This document shows, piece after piece, positions 35,505 through 45,084 of a stretch of 64,000 nucleotides of DNA. The translations under genes and the position numbers were made by a program. A model generated the notes under the pieces. It was not told where the DNA came from, did not search any database, and was given only the letters and a program-made list of their open reading frames with translations. The stretch is from Sutcliffiella horikoshii (GTDB taxonomy: Bacteria; Bacillota; Bacilli; Bacillales; Bacillaceae_I): the NCBI GenBank assembly GCA_001636495.1, contig KV440964.1:1318666-1382665 (forward strand), written 5' to 3'. Within the stretch, counting starts at the first letter, position 1, and each line of letters begins with the position of its first letter.

Positions 35505-36158
35505 ATGGCTAACTTATTTTCAAGAATCAAACAGACGATATCTGCTGACTTTCATGAGGTGTTGGATAAAAAGGAACAAAAGAATCCGATTTCCATGCTG
35601 AACCAGTATTTGCGTGATTGTGAGCGGGAAGTGGAGAAAGTACGCACTTTAGTAGAACGACAGAACTTGCTGAAAGAGGAGTTTGTCCGGGAATACCACC
35701 AGGCAAGCAGTCTAGCTGAGAAACGTAAGTCACAGGCTGCTGTAGCTGAGAAAGCGGGAGAGGCGGAGTTGATGGAATTTGCTAACCGAGAGCACCAGCA
35801 GTACGAAGAACGAGCGCACAATTTGAAGCTTTCTTTAGAGAAGGTTTCCCAAGACTTATCAAGTCTGGAGCAAAAATATGAGGAAATGAAACACCGTCTG
35901 AAGGATATGTATATAAAGCGAATGGAATTGATGGGAAGGGAAAATGTAGCGCGTGCCACTCACCGTATGAATCAGGTGGTGGATTCGGGAAAAGCGGAGC
36001 ATTCTTACACTAAATTCAATGAAATGGAAAGTTATCTGGATCGCCTGGAGCACCAAGTGAATTCATCCTATCACCGCAATACCATTGATACACGCATTGC
36101 TGTACTTGAAAAAGAAATGAACGAATCAGAAGAGAAAACTCATTCTCTTTCTCAATAA
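35505..36158 (+). CDS. liaH: LiaH, PspA/IM30 family phage-shock protein
   Basis: The 217-residue almost fully coiled-coil protein has the PspA/Vipp1 start LFSRIKQTISADFHEVLDKK and long charged helices throughout (ENPISMLNQYLRDCEREVEK-like). It has no membrane helix. In the family it forms large ring assemblies that bind LiaI and protect the membrane. It starts 24 bases after liaI with a GGAGAGGG site. A weak hairpin after it may limit read-through to liaFSR. Confidence 0.92.
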   Translation: MANLFSRIKQTISADFHEVLDKKEQKNPISMLNQYLRDCEREVEKVRTLVERQNLLKEEFVREYHQASSLAEKRKSQAAVAEKAGEAELMEFANREHQQYEERAHNLKLSLEKVSQDLSSLEQKYEEMKHRLKDMYIKRMELMGRENVARATHRMNQVVDSGKAEHSYTKFNEMESYLDRLEHQVNSSYHRNTIDTRIAVLEKEMNESEEKTHSLSQ

Positions 36159-36175
36159 AAACTGCTATTCTAAAG

Positions 36176-36200
36176 AGGCGTGCATATTGCGCCTTTTTTG
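36176..36200 (+). terminator. Weak terminator/attenuator after liaH
   Basis: The stem AGGCG/CGCCT has a 9-base loop and is followed by six T. A similar leaky terminator separates liaIH from liaGFSR in B. subtilis, where it gives an abundant short transcript. Confidence 0.6.
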
Positions 36201-36243
36201 GCTGCATGCTTACTATTACCATAGAAAGGGAGGTACAAGGCGC

Positions 36244-36969
36244 ATGTTGAACAGAATGAAATCGGACTATCTAAGTTTTATCATCTTTGTGGGTGCATTC
36301 ATTTTCATCTTGGAGATTCTTTTTTTCAATACGGGCCTTGTTTTTTCCTTTCTCTTTTCCGGATTGCTTATGTATGTGGGACGGAAGAAATGGCACTGGT
36401 TGGTCGGGAAAGTTTTGTTTGTAATCGGGTTGCTCTCGATTTCCTTTACCGTTTTCAATACAATGACTTTCAAATTTCTAATCTTAGCTACGGTATTGTA
36501 TGTTCTATACCAATTTATTCAGGTGAAAAAGAACCCTGAAATGGTGAGGCCGGAAATTATGCCAAAGCGACAGGAGTCCGTCATCAGACAACCACAAAAA
36601 TGGTTCCAGAATAAATTGTTCGGGAGACAGAAAACACCGGAGCATTCCTATACATGGGATGACGTGAATATTCAGTGTGGCATCAGCGACACGACGATTG
36701 ATTTAAGTTACACAGTACTACCAAAAGGGGAAGCCACTATTTTCATTAGAAATGTGATAGGTAATATCGAAGTTCTAGTTCCCTATGAGGTGGAGCTGAG
36801 TGTCCAACACTCCGTTATGGTAGGTTCCACCACCATCCTCGAGCAAGAGGAGAAAAGCATCATTAACCAAACGGTGCATTTTCATACGGAAAACTATAAA
36901 GAAGCCAATCAGAAAGTGAAAATTGTCACCTCTGTCTTTGTTGGAAGTCTAGAGGTGAAAAGAGTATGA
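36244..36969 (+). CDS. liaF: LiaF, inhibitor of the LiaRS system
   Basis: The 241-residue protein has three to four N-terminal membrane helices. A conserved soluble DUF2154-type C-terminal domain follows (CGISDTTIDLSYTVLPKGEA, FIRNVIGNIEVLVPYEVELS). LiaF keeps LiaS in check without envelope stress. ATG 36244 follows AAAGGGAGG; the earlier frame start lacks a site. The stop overlaps the liaS start by 4 bases. There is no liaG gene between liaH and liaF. Confidence 0.92.
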   Translation: MLNRMKSDYLSFIIFVGAFIFILEILFFNTGLVFSFLFSGLLMYVGRKKWHWLVGKVLFVIGLLSISFTVFNTMTFKFLILATVLYVLYQFIQVKKNPEMVRPEIMPKRQESVIRQPQKWFQNKLFGRQKTPEHSYTWDDVNIQCGISDTTIDLSYTVLPKGEATIFIRNVIGNIEVLVPYEVELSVQHSVMVGSTTILEQEEKSIINQTVHFHTENYKEANQKVKIVTSVFVGSLEVKRV

Positions 36970-38003
36970 GTGTCTTAACGCGCCAAGTTTTATTTGCAAC
37001 ACTTATTTCGTTCGTCACCTTCCTTGTGTTGGTTGCTGTCACCTTTTTCTTTTTCCCCCTAATCAGTCTGGAAGCTTTATGGGCGGTCAAAGTATGGGAT
37101 CTTCCATTTATTCTATTCATCACCATAGTAAGTATAGGCTTAGGAATTATCTTCGGTTTATTTTCCGGGGTGTTTTGGAGAAATCAATTAGATAAGGTTT
37201 ATGATGAATTAAAAGCAGTGGAACAAGGGAAGAGCTTACGGGAAACACCGGCTAGCAGTGTTCAGGAGATATCCTCTATTGAAAATGTAATCTGGAAACT
37301 GCAGAGCCAGATTCAAGAACAAACAAAGCTATCCCAAAAAATCGCTAATGAAAAAGCCGAGGATTTGGAAATTCGGATTCAAGAAATCGTCTCACAGGAA
37401 AGAAACCGGCTTGCAAGGGAGCTTCATGATTCTGTCAGCCAGCAACTTTTTGCCGCTTCCATGCTCATGTCCGCAATGACGGAAACGAGAGAGGGCAAGG
37501 ATTTGAATGAAACAAAACAACTCCTACTTGTAGAAGAGATGATTCATCAATCCCAACTCGAAATGCGTGCATTACTTCTTCATTTACGCCCAGTAGCTCT
37601 CAAAGGAAAAACGTTGCAAGAAGGTGCCGAAGAACTGTTACTGGAGCTCATGCAGAAGGTTCCGATGAGCATAACATGGAAAATAGAAAGCTTTCCCATT
37701 GATAAAGGAGTGGAAGATCACCTGTTCAGGATTCTGCAGGAAACCCTGTCCAATACACTTCGGCATTCCAAAGCGAACACCGTGGAGGTACTGCTTATTC
37801 AACGGGAGAACCTGATTATTCTCCGTGTGGTGGATGATGGAGTCGGCTTTGATGTCGAGCAGGCAAAGGCAGGTTCTTATGGATTGCAAAATATGCATGA
37901 ACGCGCCGTGGAACTTGGCGGTACATTGAAAATAGTCAGTGTGGTAAACGAAGGAACAAGATTGGAAGTCAAAGTTCCCAAACTAGAAGTGGAGGAGGCT
38001 TGA
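36966..38003 (+). CDS. liaS: Sensor histidine kinase LiaS
   Basis: The 345-residue kinase has two membrane helices close together (residues about 8-30 and 42-66), which suggests intramembrane sensing. A HAMP-like linker, HisKA_3 with RLARELHDSVSQQL (H154) and HATPase with VVDDGVGFDVEQA and GSYGLQNMHERA follow. It phosphorylates LiaR and detects cell-wall antibiotics such as bacitracin in the family. It is coupled to liaF (ATGA) and sits 6 bases before liaR. Confidence 0.95.
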   Translation: MSVLTRQVLFATLISFVTFLVLVAVTFFFFPLISLEALWAVKVWDLPFILFITIVSIGLGIIFGLFSGVFWRNQLDKVYDELKAVEQGKSLRETPASSVQEISSIENVIWKLQSQIQEQTKLSQKIANEKAEDLEIRIQEIVSQERNRLARELHDSVSQQLFAASMLMSAMTETREGKDLNETKQLLLVEEMIHQSQLEMRALLLHLRPVALKGKTLQEGAEELLLELMQKVPMSITWKIESFPIDKGVEDHLFRILQETLSNTLRHSKANTVEVLLIQRENLIILRVVDDGVGFDVEQAKAGSYGLQNMHERAVELGGTLKIVSVVNEGTRLEVKVPKLEVEEA

Positions 38004-38009
38004 TTTAGA

Positions 38010-38642
38010 ATGATTAGAGTGTTGTTTGTAGATGATCATGAAATGGTAAGGATTGGCGTAACAGCTTATTTGTCCGCTCAACCTGATATTGAAGTTATCG
38101 CGGAAGCGGACGATGGTTCCATTGCAGTAGATCTTGCTCTGGAACATAGACCGGATATCATTTTGATGGATCTTGTAATGAAGGAAATGGACGGAATTGA
38201 GGCTACAAGAAGAATTATTGAACAGTGGCCGGATGCGAAAATCATCATTGTCACAAGTTTTCTTGATGATGAAAAGGTCTATCCAGCTCTTGAAGCAGGA
38301 GCCACCAGCTATATGCTGAAAACCTCCAAAGCAAGTGAGATTGCAAATGCAGTGCGCTCCACCTATAAAGGTCAATCCATCCTGGAGCCGGAAGTGGCTG
38401 GAAAAATGATGCAAAAAATGCGCAGAAAGACAGAAATCCTTCCTCATGAGGAGCTGACCAACAGGGAAATGGAAATTCTACTCCTCATGACGCAGGGGAA
38501 ATCAAACCAGGAAATTGCCGATGAACTGTTTATTGCTATCAAGACAGTCAAGGTCCATGTAAGCAATATCCTTGCAAAACTTCAAGTGCAGGACCGAACG
38601 CAGGCGGTCATCTACGCATTCAAACATTCATTAGTGAACTAA
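38010..38642 (+). CDS. liaR: Response regulator LiaR
   Basis: The 210-residue NarL/FixJ-type regulator has a receiver domain with VDDHEMVRIG and D54 in ILMDLVMKEMDG. A LuxR-type HTH follows (LTNREMEILLLMTQGKSNQE, IAIKTVKVHVSNILAKLQVQ). It activates the lia operon. It is the last gene of liaIHFSR and no strong terminator is seen after it. Confidence 0.95.
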   Translation: MIRVLFVDDHEMVRIGVTAYLSAQPDIEVIAEADDGSIAVDLALEHRPDIILMDLVMKEMDGIEATRRIIEQWPDAKIIIVTSFLDDEKVYPALEAGATSYMLKTSKASEIANAVRSTYKGQSILEPEVAGKMMQKMRRKTEILPHEELTNREMEILLLMTQGKSNQEIADELFIAIKTVKVHVSNILAKLQVQDRTQAVIYAFKHSLVN

Positions 38643-38739
38643 TGGGTGTTTTTTTGTTCCTTTCAGAATTCTCCTTCTCTAAGCATTTTGTGATAGTATT
38701 TAAGGCAGAGGTAAAAATACAACAAGGGAGGCTTCCGAA

Positions 38740-38979
38740 ATGAGCAAAGAAGTAATCGTCTACTCAGCCCCTGGCTGCAGGGATTGTGAACTCGTAAAGG
38801 AATTCCTTAAAGAACATCAGGTAGCTTTTGAGGTCAGAGATCTCCTTGCAAACAGGGAATACCAACAGGAAGTGGAAAAGTTCGGTTTCATGGGAATCCC
38901 GGTGACAGCTGTGGGTGATCAAGCGGTAAAAGGATTCAACCCGGGGGAACTAAATAGGCTGATTGATCTTGTGAAGTGA
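38740..38979 (+). CDS. Glutaredoxin-like (NrdH/YruB-type) thiol protein
   Basis: The 79-residue thioredoxin-fold protein has the redox motif GCRDC (residues 12-16), the cis-proline segment GIPVTAVGD and KGFNPGELNRLI at the C-terminus. It resembles glutaredoxin-like NrdH/YruB proteins that reduce disulfides or carry thiols. GGGAGG precedes the ATG. It may be co-transcribed with the methyltransferase that starts 29 bases later. The partner substrate is unknown. Confidence 0.85.
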   Translation: MSKEVIVYSAPGCRDCELVKEFLKEHQVAFEVRDLLANREYQQEVEKFGFMGIPVTAVGDQAVKGFNPGELNRLIDLVK

Positions 38980-39008
38980 AGGTCGGGGCAAAAAAAGGAT
39001 GAACGATA

Positions 39009-39959
39009 TTGAGAGAGCAAAGCCAGCCGGCATTTATTTATACGTACGCATATAGCAATGAAGAGCGCTCCCTGTGCCATTTGGAGATGCGTTCTTTTTT
39101 TGGGAAAGCTACAGATAATAATATTATCAAAAGCACGATAAGAATTGATCCGAGTAGAAGCCCATTTATCCGCGAAACAATGGAAGTGGTTTATGAAGGT
39201 GCATCATTGCAGGATATTATAGATCAAGCGAAGGAAATAAAGTTGGAGGACCAAACTTTCAAGGTTATTTTTTCAAAGATAAATGACCGGAAAGCACCCC
39301 ATACGATTGAATATCAAGAGCGTCGAGAGATTGAACGTGCTGTAGGATGGGTTATTGAAGGCGAAGCGGATGTCCATCATCCTGATCATATTTTCGGAAT
39401 GGCTACAGTCGGCGGCCGCTGGTATTTCGGTCATTACTTGAAAAGTGAAGCGATATGGCTTCAGCATACGAAAAAGCCAAGGGAATATTCAACAGCGTTA
39501 AGCACACGTGTTGCAAGGGCAGTAGCCAATATTGCCGTTCCGGATCCTCATGGAGTCAAGTCCATTGATCCTTGCTGTGGGATAGGAACTGTTCTTGTTG
39601 AAGCGTTATCCATGGGTATTGATATGGATGGAAGAGATATTAACCCGTTGGTGGTAGACGGTTCAAGGGAAAATATTGAACACTTCGGTCTCAAAGGAAA
39701 TGTTACGCTCGGACCTATCTCAGAAGTAATGGATAGCTATGATGTGGCAGTCATTGATATGCCGTATAATCTATATACTCATGCCACTCGCGAAGATCAA
39801 TTTTCCATATTGAAGCATGCACGCCGCTTTGCAAAGAAAGTGGTCGTCATCACGATTGAGACGATGGATGACATGGTGGAGGAAGCTGGGTTTCGTATTA
39901 CTGATCGATGTGAAACTCAGAAGGGCTATTTTACAAGAGAGATATTGGTTTGTGAATAA
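39009..39959 (+). CDS. TRM11-like SAM-dependent (tRNA/DNA) methyltransferase
   Basis: The 316-residue protein has a RlmK/TRM11-like methyltransferase core. It has SAM motif SIDPCCGIGTVLVEAL, GRDINPLVVDGSRENIEHFG and the catalytic DMPYNLYTH, a variant of the N-methylase DPPY motif. The family methylates tRNA guanine, or occasionally DNA. The start is TTG after AAAGGATG, the only in-frame candidate at that spacing. RNA modification is favoured by the fold, but the substrate is not known. Confidence 0.82.
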   Translation: MREQSQPAFIYTYAYSNEERSLCHLEMRSFFGKATDNNIIKSTIRIDPSRSPFIRETMEVVYEGASLQDIIDQAKEIKLEDQTFKVIFSKINDRKAPHTIEYQERREIERAVGWVIEGEADVHHPDHIFGMATVGGRWYFGHYLKSEAIWLQHTKKPREYSTALSTRVARAVANIAVPDPHGVKSIDPCCGIGTVLVEALSMGIDMDGRDINPLVVDGSRENIEHFGLKGNVTLGPISEVMDSYDVAVIDMPYNLYTHATREDQFSILKHARRFAKKVVVITIETMDDMVEEAGFRITDRCETQKGYFTREILVCE

Positions 39960-39962
39960 CGG

Positions 39963-40002
39963 AAAAGAGACCGACGCGTGGTGGTGCGCTAGGTCTCTTT
40001 GG
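39963..40002. terminator. Bidirectional terminator
   Basis: The stem AAAGAGACC/GGTCTCTTT has a loop of about 17 bases, between the convergent methyltransferase and amidase genes. Confidence 0.85.
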
Positions 40003-40003
40003 T

Positions 40004-40699
40004 TTAAAATCCTATTCTTGACCAATCAAATAGTTGCCCTGGGTCGCTTTTACGGACAGGGGAGTATTCGTTATGGCCGATGATGTGCTCTCGGTCGTTT
40101 TTGATAGCCGGATTTCTCATCAATATATCCTCTAATAGCTTATTCAAAGCGACATACTGCTCCTCTGTGTATCCTATATCATGCGGATCGATAGAGTCAT
40201 AGACCTCTTCAGGTATTGTTGATAGCATTTCTTCTTTTGTCCCGATTGCCAGTAGCTCAATTCCAATCGAATAATCATTAAGACCGTTTCCATACTCCTG
40301 ATAGTTTAAAAGGTGTCCTTTTCCAGCATGAAAGGCTGCGCGCTCTTCCGGCACTAAGAGGTAGATCTCTCCTTCCCTGTCTATCATATAATGAGCTGAT
40401 ACCTCGTACTCTTCGAAAAGGGCATAGACCTCCTCAATAGTATAAGGGGCTTGTGGTGAACGGAGCGCATTATTGGTGAAATGAAGCATGATATGAGTAA
40501 TTGGGGCACCTCTAATTCTTGAGTTCTTCTTGGGTAGCAACCATTGTTTCATCTCCAAGTTTGATGGTGCGGGAGGAACAACCACAACAGACTCTGTGAT
40601 GGGCGGTAACTGATCTAGTTGTTTTTCTGTTTGAACGGTCGGCTTTGAGCATCCTATTAATAAAAATATGGCGATAAGTAGATAGGTAGTTTTGAACAT
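40004..40699 (-). CDS. N-acetylmuramoyl-L-alanine amidase lipoprotein
   Basis: The 231-residue protein begins with a lipoprotein signal (AIFLLIGCSKP, lipobox Cys at residue 17). An Amidase_2 (T7 lysozyme/PGRP-like) zinc domain follows, with HIMLHFTNN, VSAHYMIDREG, IGIELLAIG and HIIGHNEYSPVRKSDPG. It should cut the lactyl-Ala bond of peptidoglycan outside the cell. GGAGAC precedes the ATG on the minus strand. It lies just upstream of the wall-recycling cluster, with which it may cooperate. Confidence 0.88.
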   Translation of the reverse strand: MFKTTYLLIAIFLLIGCSKPTVQTEKQLDQLPPITESVVVVPPAPSNLEMKQWLLPKKNSRIRGAPITHIMLHFTNNALRSPQAPYTIEEVYALFEEYEVSAHYMIDREGEIYLLVPEERAAFHAGKGHLLNYQEYGNGLNDYSIGIELLAIGTKEEMLSTIPEEVYDSIDPHDIGYTEEQYVALNKLLEDILMRNPAIKNDREHIIGHNEYSPVRKSDPGQLFDWSRIGF

Positions 40700-40826
40700 C
40701 TTGTCTCCTCTATGTGTTGGCTTCTCTTAATTTAATTCTTTTCGGAAGGTGGAAATCCTTCTTTTTCGTTTAATTGATTATCTAAGGGGTATTCTAGAAT
40801 AATAAATGGATAAGGAGGAGCACAAG

Positions 40827-41024
40827 ATGCCCTATGATTCTCTAAAAGATTTGCCAGATGGAGTCAGGGATAATCTCCCTAAACATGCGCAGGAAATCTA
40901 CAAGGAGGCATTCAACTCTGCCTCAGATCAGTATGATAAAGAGGAAACAGCACATAAAGTTGCATGGAGTGCGGTGAAGGAAAAATATAAGAAAAATGAA
41001 AATGATAACTGGGTGAAGAAATAG
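40827..41024 (+). CDS. ChaB-like small protein
   Basis: The 65-residue protein matches the ChaB fold: LPDGVRDNLPKHAQEIYKEA then QYDKEETAHKVAWSAVK. ChaB-family proteins are small cytoplasmic proteins, once proposed to regulate cation transport, with no firm function. ATG 40827 follows AAGGAGGAG and is preferred over 40806. A terminator follows directly. Confidence 0.88.
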   Translation: MPYDSLKDLPDGVRDNLPKHAQEIYKEAFNSASDQYDKEETAHKVAWSAVKEKYKKNENDNWVKK

Positions 41025-41052
41025 ATCTGGAGAGATTCCAGGTCTTTTTTTA
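41023..41052 (+). terminator. Terminator of the ChaB-like gene
   Basis: The stem AGATCTGGA/TTCCAGGTCT has a 4-base loop, then seven T. Confidence 0.85.
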
Positions 41053-41218
41053 TGGTTCTAAATTTTCTGAATAGTAAAAATGTCACATGCGCACAATGAC
41101 AAAATACTACTTTAACAGGACTTATGTGGTATAGACATCTATACGTTTTATTCCATAAACTAGAATAGTAGATAAATGTAAGCCTTTTCAAAAAATCGTA
41201 AAGTGTGAAGGAGGAACT

Positions 41219-42922
41219 ATGAAAAAGAAGACGGTTTCCATCGCGTTAACAGCAGTATTAACTACCTCACTATTGGGAGGACCATTAAACACTAGCATTT
41301 TTGCAGAAGGAGGAATGAATAAGACAGAAATGAAAGAGTCAAAAGTTAAAAGCTCGGCTGTACACCCAGCTTTTACTTGGAATAATCCGGCTCCATCCTC
41401 ACCAGTGATTCATCCTGGTTCTGCAAGGGGAGCTGGCATGGTACAAGCAACCTTGGATAAAATTGATCCATTAATGGAAGAGATGATTCAAAACCGTGTC
41501 ATGCCTGGCGCAGTTGCATTTGTAGCTAGAAGCGGACATATCGTCAAGCATGAGGCATATGGAGATGCATATCGCTATACGGATGATCAATTTACGGAAT
41601 CAGATTCCCCGGTTGCAATGGAAAAAAACACTATCTTTGATCTCGCATCTATCAGCAAAATATTCACCACTACAGCTGCCATGATTTTGTATGAACAGGG
41701 ATTATTTGATTTGGATGACACTGTAGCCTCACACCTTCCTGAATTTGCAGCAAACGGAAAAGAAGAGGTAACGATTGAACAACTTATGACACATACATCC
41801 GGGTTTACAGCCTGGGTCCCTTTGTATTCACAGGGAGAAAACAGGGAGGATAGATTGGCCATTGTCCTGAATCACCGGTTGGCAAATGCTCCGGGGACGA
41901 CCTATACATACAGTGATTTGAACATGATAACATTGGGCGTTCTTATTGAAAGGTTATCCGGTCAACGTCTAGATGAGTTTGTAAAAGAACACTTAACAGA
42001 GCCCCTTGGAATGAATGAAACGATGTATAATCCTCCTGCTTCCTTAAAGCATCGTATTGCAGCGACCGAATACCAGCCTGCAATCGGTCGAGGACTTGTA
42101 TGGGGGGAAGTACACGATGAGAATGCATGGTCATTGGATGGTGTGGCTGGACACGCTGGTGTCTTTTCCACAGCTGAAGACCTTGCGAAGCTTGCACATA
42201 TGTTCATTAAGGAAGGCCGTTATGGTGGAGAGCAAATTTTACAACCAGAAACAATCAAACTTCTTACAGAAAATAAAATCCCAGAGTTCCCTGGCAATGA
42301 CCATGGACTTGGCTGGGAGCTGAATCAGGGCTGGTTTATGGATGCCTTATCAAATGAAGGTTCACTTGGGCATACTGGTTACACAGGAACTTCCATCGTC
42401 ATCAATCAGGAGAATGATACGATCGCCATCCTTCTGACAAACAGGGTTCACCCTTCAAGGACGACGGTTACCACTAATGTGGTAAGACGACCTTTTGCCA
42501 GACTTGTGGCCGATTCCATCCCAGTGAAAATGGACCGAAAAGAGGAGGCCTGGTTCTCTGGATATGGCGATCAACTAAAACGGAGCCTGATTGCCGAAGT
42601 GAATCTGAACGATGCGGCCACCTTATCATTTAATACTTGGTATCATATCGAGAACCAATCCGATTACGGCCATATACAAGTATCCAAGGACGGACAGACT
42701 TGGACAGATGCCCTTCCATCCTTGACGGGAGCCCAAGAGGAATGGACGCAGAAAGAAGTGCATATTCCAGCAGATACAAAATTCATTCAATTTCAATATA
42801 AAACAGACGCCACCGTCAATGGTCGCGGTTGGTATGTGAAGGATCTCCAGCTGCTTTCAGGAAATGGGGAAAATCTGCAGGCTGACTTTACTGGAGAAGG
42901 ATGGATACAGCGCAATCATTAA
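41219..42922 (+). CDS. amiE: Secreted serine hydrolase, AmiE-like (beta-lactamase fold)
   Basis: The 567-residue protein has a signal peptide (KKKTVSIALTAVLTTSLLGG, cut near residue 30) and a class C beta-lactamase/esterase fold. Its SxxK is DLASISKIF (S144, K147), with YSDLN as the second motif. A C-terminal jelly-roll-like domain of about 130 residues (TLSFNTWYHIENQSDYGHIQ) is extra. Upstream of nagZ it fits B. subtilis AmiE, which removes the peptide from muramyl peptides. The role follows from cluster position. GAAGGAGG precedes the ATG. Confidence 0.8.
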   Translation: MKKKTVSIALTAVLTTSLLGGPLNTSIFAEGGMNKTEMKESKVKSSAVHPAFTWNNPAPSSPVIHPGSARGAGMVQATLDKIDPLMEEMIQNRVMPGAVAFVARSGHIVKHEAYGDAYRYTDDQFTESDSPVAMEKNTIFDLASISKIFTTTAAMILYEQGLFDLDDTVASHLPEFAANGKEEVTIEQLMTHTSGFTAWVPLYSQGENREDRLAIVLNHRLANAPGTTYTYSDLNMITLGVLIERLSGQRLDEFVKEHLTEPLGMNETMYNPPASLKHRIAATEYQPAIGRGLVWGEVHDENAWSLDGVAGHAGVFSTAEDLAKLAHMFIKEGRYGGEQILQPETIKLLTENKIPEFPGNDHGLGWELNQGWFMDALSNEGSLGHTGYTGTSIVINQENDTIAILLTNRVHPSRTTVTTNVVRRPFARLVADSIPVKMDRKEEAWFSGYGDQLKRSLIAEVNLNDAATLSFNTWYHIENQSDYGHIQVSKDGQTWTDALPSLTGAQEEWTQKEVHIPADTKFIQFQYKTDATVNGRGWYVKDLQLLSGNGENLQADFTGEGWIQRNH

Positions 42923-42942
42923 TCAGAAACGGAGGTAAAAGA

Positions 42943-45039
42943 ATGAAAAAATCATTCAAGAATTTTGGTTTAGCGATGCTCGTCCTGGCAATAATCATTT
43001 CCGGGATCCCAATGAAAAGCGTAAAGGCTGAGAGCAGAATGAAAGATCTTGTACTTTATCAAAACGCACCACAAGTAGAGTTGAATAATCTTGGGGAAGC
43101 ATTCCAATTAAAAGCACTGAAGGTATTGGAAGAAGGTCACTATCTATTTACTAATCAGAACTTAAGCTGGGATTCTTCCAACAAAAATGTCGCCCAGGTA
43201 GATGGAGATGGAAATGTAACACTTACAGGGAAGAGAGGGAGAACTTTTATAACAGTGACGGATGGAACATTTTCCGACCGAATTGCTGTCGATTTCAAAG
43301 TTTCCCCTCAAGATAAAGGAAAGAAAGAACCAAAGGCTTCCCTTGTAAAGGAACAGGGAGAACGTTATGACTTGGTGGGACATGCCATTAGCAATATGAC
43401 CATTGAGGAGAAAATCGGGCAGATGCTAATGCCAGACTTCAGAAATTGGAACGGTCAAAATGTAACGGAAATGCTTCCGGAAATCGAACAGCTCGTAAAA
43501 GACTACCATCTTGGTGGTGTAATTCTTTTCCGTGAAAATGTAGTAACAACCGAACAAACAACAAGACTTGTCGCAGACTATCAGGAAGCAGCAGAAAAAT
43601 ATGGACTTCTAATGACGATCGACCAGGAAGGCGGGATCGTTACTAGACTTCAATCCGGTACGGATATGCCAGGAAATATGGCGCTTGGAGCTACAAGGTC
43701 TCCGGAAATTGCCCATAATGTCGGCAAGGCAATCGGGGAGGAGCTTCACTCTCTTGGAATCAACATGAACTTTGCACCGGTAATGGATGTAAACAATAAT
43801 CCGGACAACCCGGTAATTGGCGTGCGTTCTTTTGGTGAGGATCCGGAGTTAGTGGCACAGATGGGTGTTGCCTATACAGAAGGGCTTCAATCCACTGGTG
43901 TGGCAGCTACGGCAAAACACTTCCCAGGACATGGGGATACAGCGGTAGACTCACATCTTGGTCTTCCGGAAGTCCCTCATGACAAAGAACGTCTGATGGA
44001 AGTGGAACTGTATCCGTTCCAACAGGGTATGGAGGCTGGAATTGATGCGATCATGACGGCACATGTTACCTTCCCGAAAATTGATGGATCAAAAGCAATT
44101 TCTAGAAAAACTGGGGAAGAAATCGCAATTCCTGCGACGCTCTCTTACACTGTATTGACGGAATTAATGCGAAACGAAATGGGTTATGAAGGTGTCATCA
44201 CTACCGATGCGATGAACATGTTAGCCATCGCCGATCACTTCGGTCCTGTTGATGCAGCTGTCAGGGCAGTTCAAGCTGGAACAGATATCGTTCTTATGCC
44301 GGTAGGACTAAGCGAAGTAAGACAGGGCCTATTGCAAGCGGTAGATAATGGTGACCTGACAGTGGAAAGAATTGAAGCTTCTGTAGAAAGGCTCCTATCA
44401 CTGAAAATTAAGCGTGGAGTAATCAAAGAGGAAACACCAATACCGATTGAAGAAAAAATCGCGAACGCTCAAGCTGTGGTAGGTTCTGCTGAACACAAAC
44501 AAGTGGAAAAAGAAGCGGCAGAACGCTCTATCACACTTGTGAAAAACGAACAGGCGCTTCCACTGAATCCGAGCGCAGAAGAAAACATAGTGGTGGTGGG
44601 GAGAACAAATCTTGCGGACTTAAGTCAAGCCATTAGGCAGCACCATGAAAATACAACCGTTGTGGAGGTTGCAGCAGATTTTCGTTTAACAGAAGCACAA
44701 CGGGAGCAGGTTAGAAATGCGACGGCGGTCATTGTGGGAACTAGTACATTTAATGTATCTGGACGATCACCAAACAATGCCCAAATGCAGCTTGTACAAA
44801 CGTTGACTTCTGAAACGGATGCACCGGTAATTGCAGTAGGTATACGTAATCCGTATGACATCATGGCTTACAATCAAGTGGATGCATACCTTGCTCAATA
44901 CGGTTTCAGACCGGCAAGTTTTCAGGCTACTGCGGCAACAATCTTTGGTGAGAATGTACCTGGTGGCCAGCTACCGGTAACCATCCCTGGATTCGAAGGC
45001 GGCGTATTATACGAATACGGTCATGGCTTGACTTACTAA
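42943..45039 (+). CDS. nagZ: Secreted beta-N-acetylglucosaminidase NagZ (GH3)
   Basis: This 698-residue protein has a signal peptide (KNFGLAMLVLAIIISGIPM) and an Ig-like/Big_2 region (residues about 50-125). The GH3 TIM barrel has TIDQEGG, AKHFPGHGDTAVDSH (catalytic His-Asp) and nucleophile D422 in VITTDAMNMLA, followed by a second alpha/beta domain. It removes terminal GlcNAc from muropeptides. ATG 42943 follows CGGAGG, 20 bases after amiE ends, so they form one operon. It is slightly longer than the B. subtilis protein. Confidence 0.92.
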   Translation: MKKSFKNFGLAMLVLAIIISGIPMKSVKAESRMKDLVLYQNAPQVELNNLGEAFQLKALKVLEEGHYLFTNQNLSWDSSNKNVAQVDGDGNVTLTGKRGRTFITVTDGTFSDRIAVDFKVSPQDKGKKEPKASLVKEQGERYDLVGHAISNMTIEEKIGQMLMPDFRNWNGQNVTEMLPEIEQLVKDYHLGGVILFRENVVTTEQTTRLVADYQEAAEKYGLLMTIDQEGGIVTRLQSGTDMPGNMALGATRSPEIAHNVGKAIGEELHSLGINMNFAPVMDVNNNPDNPVIGVRSFGEDPELVAQMGVAYTEGLQSTGVAATAKHFPGHGDTAVDSHLGLPEVPHDKERLMEVELYPFQQGMEAGIDAIMTAHVTFPKIDGSKAISRKTGEEIAIPATLSYTVLTELMRNEMGYEGVITTDAMNMLAIADHFGPVDAAVRAVQAGTDIVLMPVGLSEVRQGLLQAVDNGDLTVERIEASVERLLSLKIKRGVIKEETPIPIEEKIANAQAVVGSAEHKQVEKEAAERSITLVKNEQALPLNPSAEENIVVVGRTNLADLSQAIRQHHENTTVVEVAADFRLTEAQREQVRNATAVIVGTSTFNVSGRSPNNAQMQLVQTLTSETDAPVIAVGIRNPYDIMAYNQVDAYLAQYGFRPASFQATAATIFGENVPGGQLPVTIPGFEGGVLYEYGHGLTY

Positions 45040-45084
45040 GTTACCAACCTTTAAAGAATATCCTATACTTCATAAGATTTTAGA

